From NCBI GenBank assembly GCA_963665575.2, contig CAXXDW010000004.1:247517-311516 (forward strand): a stretch of DNA of 64,000 nucleotides, given 5' to 3'. A model generated the notes under the pieces. The model was given only the letters and a program-made list of their open reading frames with translations, was not told where the DNA came from and made no database searches. This DNA is from Rariloculus sp963665575 (GTDB taxonomy: Bacteria > Pseudomonadota > Gammaproteobacteria > Steroidobacterales > Rariloculaceae). This document shows, in pieces, positions 18,606 to 28,171 of the stretch (position 1 is its first letter; each line of letters starts with the position of its first letter). Made by a program: the position numbers and the translations under genes.

Positions 18606-19466
18606 ATGCAGATCGCCCTCCTGACCGCACTGGCAAGCGTTGCGCTTGCGGCGAACGCACTCCTCGCCCGCCATGCCATCAGCGAGGACCTGCTTGATCC
18701 GGCAAGCTTCGCGAGCCTGCGCGCCGTTTCAGCCGCCGTCGTGCTCGCGTACCTGGTCAGGCGAAGGGCAACTTCAATCCCAAGCGGCACGCGCCAAACG
18801 CGAGACTTCGCGGCGGCAGGTGCGCTCGCCGTCTTTTTGCTGCTGTTCTCGTACGCCTACGTCACGCTCGATGTCGGCAGCGGCGCAGTGATCCTGTTCG
18901 CGGCCGCGCAACTGGCGGCATGCGCGGGAACCTTTGCACGCGGTCGGAAGCGACCGGACCTCACCGCGTCCATCGGGTTCGCGCTCGTGGCAGCCGGATT
19001 GATCTACTTCCTGACTGGCGGCGATTCGGCACCACCCGTTACCGCTGCCATCGCGATGGGTGCGGCCGGAATCGGCGCGGGCGTGCATTCATTGCGCGTC
19101 GGCGGGCACGGCCACGCGCTCGAAGCGACGAGCCGCAACATGACGCTCGCCGTCGTGCCCGTGCTCGCGGTCCACGTCATCGTGGCAAGCACTGCGCTCG
19201 TGACGCTGCCAGGCGTCCTGATCGCAGTCGGCGCGGGCGCAATCACGACCGCCGGCGGGCTTGCCGCATGGTTCGCGGTGCTGCCGAGGCTCAAGGCGCT
19301 GCCGACGGCCATGGGGCGAGTCGCCGTACCGCTCGTCGCCCTGCTCGGCGGCATGGCGCTGCTCGGAGAGACAGCAACGACGTCGCTTCTCGTTGCCGCG
19401 CTCATCGTCCTCGGCGGCGCCCTTGTGGCAGCAGCCGGTCGAGCGCGACAGGTCAGAGACTCCTGA
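18606..19466 (+). CDS. EamA/DMT-family transporter
   Basis: 286 residues with ten hydrophobic segments in two EamA repeats. The first starts MQIALLTALASVALAANALL; the second starts after a loop near residue 140 (RNMTLAVVPVLAVHVIVAST). The C-terminal pair reads VAVPLVALLGGMALLGE and TTSLLVAALIVLGGALVAAAG, typical of the drug/metabolite transporter superfamily of inner-membrane exporters. The substrate cannot be read from sequence. The ATG at 18606 is the natural start because the membrane segments begin there; longer in-frame openings upstream are not hydrophobic. The 3' end overlaps the convergent pntB gene by 14 bases. Confidence 0.85.
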   Translation: MQIALLTALASVALAANALLARHAISEDLLDPASFASLRAVSAAVVLAYLVRRRATSIPSGTRQTRDFAAAGALAVFLLLFSYAYVTLDVGSGAVILFAAAQLAACAGTFARGRKRPDLTASIGFALVAAGLIYFLTGGDSAPPVTAAIAMGAAGIGAGVHSLRVGGHGHALEATSRNMTLAVVPVLAVHVIVASTALVTLPGVLIAVGAGAITTAGGLAAWFAVLPRLKALPTAMGRVAVPLVALLGGMALLGETATTSLLVAALIVLGGALVAAAGRARQVRDS

Positions 19467-20841
19467 GCACGTCTCCGAGGCTGTCGCGCGCGTCGCCGAA
19501 CAGCATGCGCGTGTTGTCCTTGAAAAACAGAGGGTTCTGCACGCCCGCGTAGCCGGTCGCCATGCTCCTCTTGAGGACGAACGTCGTCGTCCCTTTCCAC
19601 ACCTCGAGCACCGGCATGCCGGCGATCGGGCTGTCGGGCTCATCCTGGGCTGACGGGTTGACGATGTCATTGGCGCCGATGACGATCGAAACGTCGACAT
19701 CCGGAAAGTCGTCGTTGATCTCGTCCATCTCGAACACGATGTCGTAGGGAACGTTGGCTTCGGCAAGCAGCACGTTCATGTGTCCCGGCATGCGGCCGGC
19801 AACGGGATGGATTCCGAAGCGTACGTTGACGCCCCTGTCCTTGAGTTGCTTGGTGAGTTCGCAGACCACGTGCTGCGCCTGCGCCACGGCCATGCCGTAA
19901 CCGGGCACGATCATCACTTCCTTCGCTCCGGCGAGCAGCAGCGCCGCTTCGGGTGCCTCGACCGGGTCGACCTCGCCTTCCGCGCCGTCGGCAGCCGCGG
20001 CGCCCGTGGACGTTCCGAAGCCTCCGGCGATGACCGCCAGGAACCTGCGGTTCATCGCGCGGCACATGATGTAGCTCAGGATCGCGCCGCTCGACCCGAC
20101 CAGCGCTCCGGTCACGATCAGGAGATCGTTGCTGAGCATGAAGCCGGTCGCCGCGGCCGCCCAGCCCGAGTAGCTGTTGAGCATCGAAATCACGACCGGC
20201 ATGTCGGCCCCGCCTATGGCCATGACCATGTGGATGCCGAACAGCAGCGCGACCGCGCTCATGATGATGAGCGGCATGAGGCCGGCGCCCGCCGCGGACT
20301 GCTCGACGAACTCGATGCCGTACCAGATCGACGCGAGCAGCAGGACGAGGTTGAGCCAGTGTCGGGCCGGGAGCATCAGCGGCTTGCCGGAAATCCTGCC
20401 GCCAAGCTTGCCGAATGCGATGACGGATCCGGAGAAGGTAACGGCGCCGATCAGAATTCCGAGATAGACCTCGATGTCGTGGATGGTGGCTTCGACGCCC
20501 GAATACCGGACGTTCGGGTCCATGAAGTTCGCAAAGCCGACGAGCATGGCGGCAAGGCCGACGAGGCTGTGCAGGATCGCAACGAGCTCGGGCATCTGCG
20601 TCATCTGCACGCGCCGCGCGAGCAACAAGCCGATCAACCCGCCGACCGCGAGTCCGCCGATCAGAAGGCCATAGTTCGCGGTCACGACGCCGAAGAGCGT
20701 CGCAAGCAGCGCAATCCCCATGCCCGCGATGCCGTAGAGGTTGCCGCGCCGGGCGGTTTCGGGATGGCTGAGCCCGCCGAGTGCGAGGATGAACAGAATG
20801 CTCGCGCCGATGTAGGCGACGGTAACGATACCTGCTGACAT
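19453..20841 (-). CDS. pntB: NAD(P) transhydrogenase subunit beta
   Basis: 462 residues, the usual PntB length. The N-terminal part has about eight membrane helices (IGASILFILALGGLS, then GNLYGIAGMGIALLATLFG and so on). The C-terminal ~180 residues are the NADP-binding domain dIII, with MIVPGYGMAVAQAQH and IHPVAGRMPGHMNVLLAEA, followed by IGANDIVNPSA and the FFKDNTRMLFGDA tail. With PntA it couples proton entry to hydride transfer from NADH to NADP, supplying NADPH. It lies ten bases downstream of pntA, so the two are co-transcribed. Confidence 0.96.
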   Translation of the reverse strand: MSAGIVTVAYIGASILFILALGGLSHPETARRGNLYGIAGMGIALLATLFGVVTANYGLLIGGLAVGGLIGLLLARRVQMTQMPELVAILHSLVGLAAMLVGFANFMDPNVRYSGVEATIHDIEVYLGILIGAVTFSGSVIAFGKLGGRISGKPLMLPARHWLNLVLLLASIWYGIEFVEQSAAGAGLMPLIIMSAVALLFGIHMVMAIGGADMPVVISMLNSYSGWAAAATGFMLSNDLLIVTGALVGSSGAILSYIMCRAMNRRFLAVIAGGFGTSTGAAAADGAEGEVDPVEAPEAALLLAGAKEVMIVPGYGMAVAQAQHVVCELTKQLKDRGVNVRFGIHPVAGRMPGHMNVLLAEANVPYDIVFEMDEINDDFPDVDVSIVIGANDIVNPSAQDEPDSPIAGMPVLEVWKGTTTFVLKRSMATGYAGVQNPLFFKDNTRMLFGDARDSLGDVLRSL

Positions 20842-20851
20842 CGTCGCGCCC

Positions 20852-22417
20852 CTACTTGCGGAACATCGCGAGCATGCGGCGCGTGACCGCGAAGCCGCCC
20901 GCGATGTTGATGCTCGTGATCAGGACCGTGAACCCGGCGAGCCACGCGATCCACGTCACGCCGGAACTGACCTGCAGCAGCGCCCCGATGATGATGATGC
21001 TCGAGATCGCGTTGGTTACGCTCATGAGCGGGGTGTGCAGCGCCGGCGTCACGTTCCACACGACCATGTAACCGACGAAACAGGCGAGCACGAAGACCGT
21101 GAAGTGCGCCATGAACGAGGGCGGCGCCACGGCGCCGAGGCCGAGCAGCGCCAGGCCGCCAAGGCCGAACAGGACGAGCCGGCCAAGCCAAGCCGGTGTC
21201 CGCTGCTTCCCGTCGGGCGCAGGCTCAGGCGCGGCCGCGGGCTTTGCGGCCGGCGCGGGCGCCGCGGCTGTGAGTTTCGGCGCGGGGGCAGGCCAGGTGA
21301 TCTCGCCGCCCCTGACGACGGTCGCACCGCGGATGACCTCGTCCTGCATGTCCACGACCACTTCCCCGTCTTTCTCAGGGCACATGTCCTGGAGCAGGTG
21401 CCTGAGGTTCGTCGCGTAGAGCTGACTCGACGTCGACGCGAGACGGCTCGGCAGGTCCGTGTAGCCGATGATGGTCACACCGTGGCGCGTCACGAGTTCG
21501 TCGGGCTCGGTCAGGGCACAGTTGCCGCCCTGCTCGGCCGCGAGGTCGACGATCACGCTGCCGGGTTTCATCGCCACGACCATGTCGGCCGTGATGAGCT
21601 TCGGCGCCGGCTTCCCCGGAATGAGCGCGGTCGTGATGATGATGTCGACCTCTTCCGCCTGCTGCCGGAACAGCGCCATCTCAGCGTCGATGAACTCCTT
21701 GCTCATGACCTTCGCGTAGCCGCCGGCGCCGCTGCCCTCTTCCTCGAAGTCGAGCATGAGGAACTCGGCATCCATGCTCTCGACCTGCTCCTTGACCTCC
21801 GGACGCGTGTCGAAAGCGCGCACGATCGCACCCATGCCCTTGGCCGTGCCGATCGCCGAAAGGCCGGCGACGCCCGCGCCGATCACGAGCACCCTGGCCG
21901 GCGGAACCTTGCCGGCCGCGGTGATCTGCCCCATGAAGAAACGGCCGAAGCTGTCGGCGGCCTCGACCACGGCCCGGTAGCCCGCGATATTGGCCATCGA
22001 ACTCAGCGCATCGAACTTCTGGGCGCGCGAAATTCGCGGAATGCTGTCCATCGCGAGCGCGGTCACGCGCTTTTCGGCGAGTCGCTCAAGCAGCTCCGGG
22101 TTCTGTCCGGGCCACAGGAACGAGACCAGAATCTGGCCTTCGCGCAGTTGATCGAGCTCGTCGCGTCCGGTTTCGGGTTCGGCTGCCGGCGCGCGCACCT
22201 TGAGGACGATGTCGCTGCCGGACCAGAGCTCGTCGACGTCGTCAACGACCGCTGCGCCGGCCTCCCGATAGGCCTCGTCAGTGAAGCTCGCGCCTTCGCC
22301 CGCGCCGCTTTCGACCGTAATCTCGAAGCCGAGTTTCCTTAGCCCGGTCACGACATCGGGTGTTGTCGCAACCCGCTTCTCGCCCGGATGAATCTCGCTC
22401 GGAACGCCTATACGCAT
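20852..22417 (-). CDS. pntA: Re/Si-specific NAD(P) transhydrogenase subunit alpha
   Basis: 521 residues. It starts MRIGVPSEIHPGEKRVATTP, the classic opening shared with alanine dehydrogenase. The NAD-binding domain dI follows (VLVIGAGVAGLSAIGTAKG, then AFDTRPEVKEQVESMDAEF). A proline/alanine-rich linker near residue 390 leads to about four C-terminal membrane helices (LVLFGLGGLALLGLGA onward), so this is the full-length, unsplit PntA form. It binds NAD(H) in the cytoplasm and pairs with PntB in the inner membrane. The start is an ATG and the partner gene follows after ten bases. A 229-base gap to the Bcr/CflA gene probably holds the promoter. Confidence 0.96.
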   Translation of the reverse strand: MRIGVPSEIHPGEKRVATTPDVVTGLRKLGFEITVESGAGEGASFTDEAYREAGAAVVDDVDELWSGSDIVLKVRAPAAEPETGRDELDQLREGQILVSFLWPGQNPELLERLAEKRVTALAMDSIPRISRAQKFDALSSMANIAGYRAVVEAADSFGRFFMGQITAAGKVPPARVLVIGAGVAGLSAIGTAKGMGAIVRAFDTRPEVKEQVESMDAEFLMLDFEEEGSGAGGYAKVMSKEFIDAEMALFRQQAEEVDIIITTALIPGKPAPKLITADMVVAMKPGSVIVDLAAEQGGNCALTEPDELVTRHGVTIIGYTDLPSRLASTSSQLYATNLRHLLQDMCPEKDGEVVVDMQDEVIRGATVVRGGEITWPAPAPKLTAAAPAPAAKPAAAPEPAPDGKQRTPAWLGRLVLFGLGGLALLGLGAVAPPSFMAHFTVFVLACFVGYMVVWNVTPALHTPLMSVTNAISSIIIIGALLQVSSGVTWIAWLAGFTVLITSINIAGGFAVTRRMLAMFRK

Positions 22418-22646
22418 CGGAAATCGCCACCACCTGGCCGGGCTCGACCGCCGGCCTCGGAATCACGGATGAATTCGCGCTCGGATTATAGTGCGCCCGC
22501 TGCAAACATCACCCTCGGCGTTGCAGCGAACCGCCGAGTCGCGGAATCGGCGGGGACGGCAACGTACGATGCGAACGACAGCGCGGTCGACAGGTAGCTG
22601 GCGTGCGCCGTTGCCCTGCGCGGTTCGCGTGCGCGTCGCGTTTGAG

Positions 22647-23873
22647 TCAACCGGGACGCGACACGGGCGCGGCCCGTTCGACAGGGCTCGTCGGTACCGA
22701 CCAGGTCACGAGATTGGCGATGATGGACGCCAACGCCATGACGGCGATCATCGGCAACAGCGTGCCGTCGTTGAGTTCGCTCGTCAGGGCACCGAGCAAG
22801 CCGCCGAGCGCGAAACCGAGCGTCGTGCTCACCGAGGATGCGCTGCCGGCAAGCTCGCGAAAGAAGCTCATGAACCGCGCCGAACCGCTTGGGCCTACGA
22901 GCCCGAGCGTCGCCATGGTAACGACCATGAGCGGAACGAAAACCCAGATTGACATGAATCCCGCAATCGCAAGCACGAGCATGAGCGTCGTCGCAACGAT
23001 TTGCGTTCTCAGACCCGCCCGGAACCAGAAGCCGGAATTGCCGCTCGTGAGCCGCCGCATGCTGTACAGGTTCGTCGACATCAGCCCAAGGACGGTAAGC
23101 CCGAAGACCGCCGGAAACATCGTTGGCCCGACACCGAAGTGCTCGAGGTATACGAACGATGCGTTGGTCACGAAAATCATGAGCACGCTGATCGACAGGC
23201 CCATCCCGAAGGCGTAACGGATCGGCAGAAACCGACCGTCCACGCGCCTCACGACGACATTTGCGCACTGAGCGAAAACCGCCTTCACCGATAACGCGCG
23301 CCAGCGGCCCTTGCGCGTCTCCGGCACGATGACCGCGTAAAGTCCGAGCAGGAGCAGCGCATATGCGGCCTTGAGCAGAAAGATCGACTGCCAGCCCAGA
23401 GGCAGCAACAAAGTGCCCAATGCCGGCGCGACAAGCGGCGCAACGAGCACGATCATCATCATCGTCGCGAAACGGCGGCCAAGCTCGTCTACAGGATAGA
23501 TATCGCGTACCGACGCCAAGCAGATGACGGTAGAGAAACCGCCTCCGACAGCCTGAAAGAACCGCAGCGCGAGCGCCTGCTCCACCGTGCCGACGAACGC
23601 GATCGCGAGCGTTGCCGCAATGTAGATCGCCAATCCTGTGTAGCCTATGCGCTTGCGGCCAATCTGATCGGAGAACGCGCCGCCGAAAAGCTGGCCGATC
23701 GCGTTACCTATCAGGTAGGCGCTGAGCGTGTGGTTGACGACAACGACGCTGACGCCGAAGTCCACGGCCATCGCCGGTATCGCCGGCAGATAGGCGTCCA
23801 TACTCAACGGGCCAAGCGCTACGAGCGCGCCGAAGAACGCGATCAGATAGCGCGGAATCTCGTCGCTGCGCAT
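22647..23873 (-). CDS. Bcr/CflA-family multidrug efflux MFS transporter
   Basis: 408 residues from ATG 23873. Twelve membrane segments are visible, with the family opening LGPLSMDAYLPAIPAMAVDF, the MFS loop signature GGAFSDQIGRKRIGYTG between helices 2 and 3, and the motif C-like LVAPLVAPALGTLLLPLGW at helix 5. Members export drugs such as bicyclomycin or sulfonamides, or cysteine, using the proton gradient; the substrate here is unknown. The frame remains open upstream to 24449 but that part is antisense to feoB and not hydrophobic. It lies 113 bases downstream of feoB on the same strand. Confidence 0.9.
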   Translation of the reverse strand: MRSDEIPRYLIAFFGALVALGPLSMDAYLPAIPAMAVDFGVSVVVVNHTLSAYLIGNAIGQLFGGAFSDQIGRKRIGYTGLAIYIAATLAIAFVGTVEQALALRFFQAVGGGFSTVICLASVRDIYPVDELGRRFATMMMIVLVAPLVAPALGTLLLPLGWQSIFLLKAAYALLLLGLYAVIVPETRKGRWRALSVKAVFAQCANVVVRRVDGRFLPIRYAFGMGLSISVLMIFVTNASFVYLEHFGVGPTMFPAVFGLTVLGLMSTNLYSMRRLTSGNSGFWFRAGLRTQIVATTLMLVLAIAGFMSIWVFVPLMVVTMATLGLVGPSGSARFMSFFRELAGSASSVSTTLGFALGGLLGALTSELNDGTLLPMIAVMALASIIANLVTWSVPTSPVERAAPVSRPG

Positions 23874-23986
23874 GTCTCGGGATCCGAATAACGTAGCTTC
23901 CCGGCCGAGTCCGGACGGTACGTTGCCCGGACGCAACTGCGGTGCCCAGACGATGCGCCGGTGATCCCGCTTGGGGGAATCCGAAG

Positions 23987-26199
23987 TCAGGCGCTGCCGA
24001 TCTGGTAGATCAAAAGGGCGGCAGTGTACCCGAGTGCCGTCATGTATGCCCACGCGAAGACGGGCCAGCGCCAACTGTTCGTCTCGCGGCGGATGACCGC
24101 GAGCGTCGCCGCGCACTGCAGGCACCAGGCGTAGAAGACGAGCAGACCCAGCACCATGGGCAGTGTGAAGACGGTGCGGCCGTCCGGCCAGCTTGCGGCC
24201 GTCAGCCGCTCGGCGAGGCTCGCCTCGTCCGCCTCGCCGCCGACCGCGTAGATCGTGCCGAGCACGGCGACGACGACCTCCCGGGCGGGAAAACCGGCGA
24301 TGACTGCGGCCGAAACCCGCCAGTCCCAACCGAGCGGCGCGAACGCGGGCTCGACCCACTGACCGGCACGGCCCCGAGCCAGCTCTGCGCGAGGTGCGCG
24401 GCGGCGGCCTCGTTGTCGATGGACTCGAACGCCGTCTCGAGTTCGCCACCGTCGAGCGTCACCGCGGCCTGGGCGCGCGCCGCAAGGCGGTCGGCCTCCA
24501 CGGCATCCGAGCGCGGAAAGTAGGCGAGCGCCCAGACGATGACAGCCACGACAAAGATCACCGTTCCGGCGCGGCGCAGAAAGATCCTGACCCGGTCCAG
24601 AAGCTTGAGCGCGACCGTGCGCAGGTTCGGCAGACGAAACTCGGGCAGTGCAAGGATGAATGCCGGCGCCGCGCCGCGCAGTGCCGAGTGCTTGAGCAAC
24701 AGCGCCGTCCCGACGCCGCCGATGATGCCGATGACATAAAGCCCGAAGAGCACCGCACCCTGAAGGTTGAAGATCAGAAACTCGCGACTCGGGACGAACG
24801 CCGCGATCAATAGCGCATAGACGGGCAACCGTGCCGAGCAGGTCATGAACGGCGAAGCCATGATGGTTGCGATCCGGTCGCGCCGGTTCGGAATGACGCG
24901 AGTTGCCATGACCGAGGGCACCGCGCACGCGAAGCTCGAGAGCAGCGGAATGACCGATTGTCCCGACAGGCCGATCGAGCGCATCGCGCGATCGACAAGG
25001 AAGGCGGCCCGGGCCAGGTAGCCCGTGTCCTCCATGAGGATGATGAACAGGAACAGGATCAGGATCTGCGGCAGGAAGATGATGACACTGCCGACGCCGG
25101 CGATGATGCCGTCTGCGACGAAGCTCGCAAGCACGCCATCCGGCAGGATCGAGGCAGTCCAGGCGCCCGCCGCGCCCATTCCGGCATCGATGAGATCCAT
25201 GAACGGCGTCGCCCAGGCGAATACGGCCTGAAAGACGATTGCCATCGTCATGACGAACAACACCGTTGACGGCCACGGCTGGTTGATCCAGTGGATGAGC
25301 GCCGCGCTTCGCCGGCGGACGATCGACGATGTCGTTTGCACTTCGGCCAGCACTTCGCGAACCCAGCGGTAGCGCTGCCGGGCTTCCTCGGCAAGCGGCG
25401 GTTCGTTTCCGAACAGCCGCTCTCGCACCGACGCGAGCTGGTTCGCAGCCTCCGCCGGCAACACGGCCGCGCCGAAGGTTTCGGGCTCGCCCTCGCCCTC
25501 GCCTTCGCCCTCGACGATGAAACGCTCAACCTCGGCACGCTCGTAGCCCGCCCCCTGCCGGCCGAGCGTGGGCTCAAGTTCATCGACGGCGCGCTCAAGC
25601 TCGGCCCAGACGGTAATGGGTTCGGGCGGCGACCTGGTCAGCACTCGCGCAAGCGACGCCTCGAGGTCCTTGACGCCGCGACCCGTGGTCGCCACAACCG
25701 GAAAAATCTCAACGCCGCCGAGCCGGCTCTTGAGGCGCGGAATGTCGATCTTCAGTCCATCCCTCTCGGCCGCATCGCTCATCGTCAGTGCAATGACGAC
25801 CGGCCGCCCGAGTTCGACGAGCTGCTGCACGAGGAACAGACCCTGGTACAGACGGGTGGAGTCGACGACGGCGAGTATCGCGTCGGCGCGCGGCGTCCCC
25901 GGAACGCGGCCGAAGAGCACGCCGACGGCGATGCGTTCGTCCATCGACGTCGGGCTCAGGGAGTAGGTACCGGGCAGATCGATCAGATCGACCGCCGTGT
26001 CGCCGATCGTGGCGCGCCCCATTCGTCGTTCGACCGTGACGCCGGGGTAGTTCGCCGTGCGCTGACTCATGCCGGTCAGGCGATTGAACAGCGAACTCTT
26101 GCCGCAGTTCGGATTGCCGACGACGGCGATCGTTCCGGCCGCGCGCCGGGTGATGCCGATCTTGCCCGCAGGAACGGTGACTTCAGCCCGGCTCGCCAT
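23987..26199 (-). CDS. feoB: ferrous iron transporter B, single-base frameshift in this sequence
   Basis: The N-terminal G domain is complete: GNPNCGKSS (G1), NYPGVTVE (G2) and DLPGTYSL (G3). G4 reads TMSD rather than the common NxxD. After the GEGEGEGE linker come the membrane helices of the gate domain. Reading breaks after LAQSWLG: plus C 24372-24375 lacks one base. Restoring it gives LGGRAGQWVEPAFAPLGWDW and a 737-residue protein ending at 23987, normal for FeoB. FeoB imports Fe(II) across the inner membrane, gated by GTP hydrolysis. Its ATG overlaps feoA by 17 bases. FeoC is not evident. The shift is most likely a homopolymer error but could be a real mutation. Confidence 0.88.
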
Positions 26200-26443
26200 C
26201 GTTCCCTATACGCGTGACGGAAAAGCGGCGCGCCTGGTCGCGGCGCAGTGAAATGGCGCTGCCGAAAATACGAAACTCGAGCGGGTCTCCGCCGAGCGAG
26301 GCGCGCAGGAAGCTGATCTCGGCGCGCTCGACGAGCCCGAGCACCATGAGCCGCTGCACGACGGGATCGCTCGAGTCGACAGAGTCGACGCGTACGGTAT
26401 CGCCAAGCTTGAGGTCGGCAAGAGTCAGGACTGGTACTCTCAA
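26183..26443 (-). CDS. feoA: FeoA, ferrous iron transport accessory protein
   Basis: 86 residues with the SH3-like FeoA fold: LADLKLGDTVRVDSV, then RLMVLGLVERAEISFL, then EFRIFGSAISLRRDQA, the expected three-block pattern. FeoA is a small cytosolic partner that stimulates FeoB. The frame starts at TTG 26443 and no in-frame ATG exists before the conserved region, so the start is either this TTG or a nearby non-ATG codon. A Fur-box-like site lies immediately upstream. The 3' end overlaps feoB by 17 bases, indicating translational coupling. Confidence 0.85.
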   Translation of the reverse strand: MRVPVLTLADLKLGDTVRVDSVDSSDPVVQRLMVLGLVERAEISFLRASLGGDPLEFRIFGSAISLRRDQARRFSVTRIGNDGEPG

Positions 26444-26444
26444 C

Positions 26445-26463
26445 GCAAATGAGAATCGTTATT
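26445..26463 (-). promoter_or_regulatory. Fur-box-like operator before feoA
   Basis: On the minus strand the site reads AATAACGATTCTCATTTGC. It matches the 19-base Fur consensus at 13 positions and lies directly before the proposed feoA start. Fur with Fe(II) would repress feoAB when iron is plentiful. Its closeness to the start suggests it overlaps the promoter or the translation start. Confidence 0.6.
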
Positions 26464-26587
26464 ATATGGCAATTTCCCCCGGCGCAAACTCCCCGCGCTG
26501 CTTCGACTCTGATTTCGTGCTGTTTCCAGGGGAAACAGAATCTCACCGTGGAACTGTTTGCAACTCCGTGCAGTCTCCTGCAACAGC

Positions 26588-27148
26588 ATGAGTAATCGCC
26601 GTTTCGACAAGCTCAGCGACGCCGAACTTGTTGCGCTTTGCAACAGCGGTCGCCGGCAGGACGCAGTCGATGCGTTCGATTCCCTCTATCGGCGGCATCG
26701 GGACTACGTCACGCGAGTCTCGCTGCGACTGTGTTCGGACAGGGAAATCGCAGCGGACGTACTACAGGAAACCTTCATCTATCTGCTGCGAAAGTTCCCG
26801 CCGAGCGGCGACGGACTGGTCCTGACCGCAAAATTGCGCTCGCTGCTGTACCCGGTAGCCAGGAATCTCACGTTGACGGCCGTCAAGAAGCGCCAACGCA
26901 GCGAACACACCGCGGATGTCGAGCCGGACCAGTTGCCTGATCCGCGCACCATCGATCCCGAGTACGAGAACCTCGCCAAAGCGATGACGGGCCTGTCATC
27001 CAGGCATCGCGAAGTGCTGCTGCTGAGGTTCGTCGACGACATGCGTGTGAACGAGATTGCCGAAGCCCTCGACATACCGACCGGAACGGTCAAATCGCGG
27101 CTGCATTTCGCTGTCGGAGCGCTCAAGGACAAGCTCAAGATCGCGTAG
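26588..27148 (+). CDS. ECF-type RNA polymerase sigma factor
   Basis: 186 residues from ATG 26588. Region 2 is seen in DAFDSLYRRHRDYVTRV and SDREIAADVLQETFIYLLRK. Region 4 is in LSSRHREVLLLRFVDDMRVNEI and IPTGTVKSRLHFA, the helix-turn-helix that reads the -35 element. A longer TTG-initiated form from 26558 is possible but adds no conserved sequence. It opens a four-gene plus-strand cluster with a membrane protein (27205), a secreted cohesin-like protein (27600) and a VIT/VWA lipoprotein (28172). The next gene is the probable anti-sigma factor. Divergent from feoAB. Confidence 0.9.
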   Translation: MSNRRFDKLSDAELVALCNSGRRQDAVDAFDSLYRRHRDYVTRVSLRLCSDREIAADVLQETFIYLLRKFPPSGDGLVLTAKLRSLLYPVARNLTLTAVKKRQRSEHTADVEPDQLPDPRTIDPEYENLAKAMTGLSSRHREVLLLRFVDDMRVNEIAEALDIPTGTVKSRLHFAVGALKDKLKIA

Positions 27149-27170
27149 AAAAGTTTTTTTGAACCTTTTC
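27148..27170 (+). promoter_or_regulatory. inverted repeat with T7 run between sigma and anti-sigma genes
   Basis: GAAAAG at 27148-27153 pairs with CTTTTC at 27165-27170 across a loop containing seven T. It starts at the last base of the sigma gene. It could form a weak attenuator, a slippage site or nothing; the stem is short and AT-rich. Confidence 0.25.
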
Positions 27171-27204
27171 GGCCGCTCGAGTGCTTAACAGACAAGGAAC
27201 GACC

Positions 27205-27603
27205 ATGAATCCCGAACCCGAATCCATCGAACTGCCTCGCGACGTCGTCGAGCGGCTTGAACGTCTGGACAAGTCCGTGGCGGTTCTGACGCCGGCCGTC
27301 GACCGCCGCGTGCGCGAGGCCGCAGCGGCACACTTCGCGCGGCGGCCGGACCGCGTGCGACCAACTTCGAGACGTTGGGCGGTGGTCGGCACGTTGGCCG
27401 CGAGTCTCGTGGCGGCTGCGTTCCTCGTGCGTATTCAGCCCGGCATGGAGGCCACCAGGCTGGCCAACGACATCGACGGGTCCGGCGTCGTCGACATCCT
27501 CGATGCGTTCGCCGTCGCGCGTATGGATGAAGCACCGGGAGCGCAGGCTGAGATCGACGCGCTGATCGGGGAAATCGTCGCGCTCAATGGGACATCGCCG
27601 TGA
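27205..27603 (+). CDS. probable membrane anti-sigma factor with dockerin-like calcium loop
   Basis: 132 residues. The ATG at 27205 has AAGGA eight bases upstream and is preferred over an in-frame GTG at 27181. The cytoplasmic N-terminal ~50 residues hold an ELPRDVVERLERLDKSVAVL helix region. One membrane segment follows (WAVVGTLAASLVAAAFLV, ~53-70). Beyond it lies NDIDGSGVVDILDAFAVAR, a dockerin type I half-repeat with the D-D-G-D calcium loop spacing. Position after an ECF sigma gene and topology suggest anti-sigma activity, although no ZAS zinc motif is present. The dockerin-like outer part could bind the cohesin-like product of the next gene. Its stop overlaps the next start (GTGA). Confidence 0.7.
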   Translation: MNPEPESIELPRDVVERLERLDKSVAVLTPAVDRRVREAAAAHFARRPDRVRPTSRRWAVVGTLAASLVAAAFLVRIQPGMEATRLANDIDGSGVVDILDAFAVARMDEAPGAQAEIDALIGEIVALNGTSP

Positions 27604-28154
27604 GGAACCGGTTCGTCGGCTTCCTGCGCGGCAGCGGCGTGTCCGGCGTGGCGGTGTCGGCATGGTCCGGAAATGCCGGCGCGAAATTTCGCCTCATGGC
27701 CATCGGAAAGCGATTCGTCAGCCTTCTCGTTGCAGCGTGCGCACTCGGTGCGGCGCTGTCGGCCTGGCCCCAGGCCGCAGACACGGACATTCGCTTCGTG
27801 GCGCTCGACATTTTCGTGGAAACCGCAGAACCGCTCGCCGCTTGGCAGTTCGAATTGCGCGAGTCATCCGGAAGGATGCGCATTGTCGGCGTTGAGAACG
27901 GCGACAGCGCCGCGTTTGGTGACGCGCCCTACTACGATCTCGAGGCGGTCAGCGCCGGTGCGGCGGACCGCATCATCGTGGCGGACTACTCCTTGAGTTC
28001 CGTGGGCGAACTGCCGACCGGTCGGAGCCGCGTCGCGACGGTCCATGTGCAGCTCGAGGGGACCACGGCCCCTGATTACGTCGTGAACCTCGTAGCCGCC
28101 GGTGGCGCAGGCGGCGAGCCGATTCAGGCATCCATCGAAATTGACACGCCATAA
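27600..28154 (+). CDS. secreted cohesin-like protein
   Basis: 184 residues if started at GTG 27600, which overlaps the previous stop by four bases. An ATG at 27696 starts directly before a signal peptide (FVSLLVAACALGAALSAWPQA) and may be the true start, giving 152 residues. The mature part is predicted all-beta: IRFVALDIFVETAEPLAAWQ, then a glycine/aspartate-rich middle with DAPYYDLEAV and RIIVADYSL, then RVATVHVQLEG and a final strand. The hydrophobic strand pattern and the LAAWQFEL segment resemble cohesin-type dockerin-binding domains, but the similarity is weak. The partner may be the dockerin-like segment of 27205 or a protein elsewhere. Confidence 0.55.
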   Translation: MRNRFVGFLRGSGVSGVAVSAWSGNAGAKFRLMAIGKRFVSLLVAACALGAALSAWPQAADTDIRFVALDIFVETAEPLAAWQFELRESSGRMRIVGVENGDSAAFGDAPYYDLEAVSAGAADRIIVADYSLSSVGELPTGRSRVATVHVQLEGTTAPDYVVNLVAAGGAGGEPIQASIEIDTP

Positions 28155-28171
28155 GTGTGGAGAAAGCAGGT

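Noticed and set aside
22647..24449. 600-residue minus-strand frame spanning the Bcr/CflA gene and the feoB end
   Set aside because: Only the part from ATG 23873 is a hydrophobic transporter; the extension lies over feoB in another frame with no motif.
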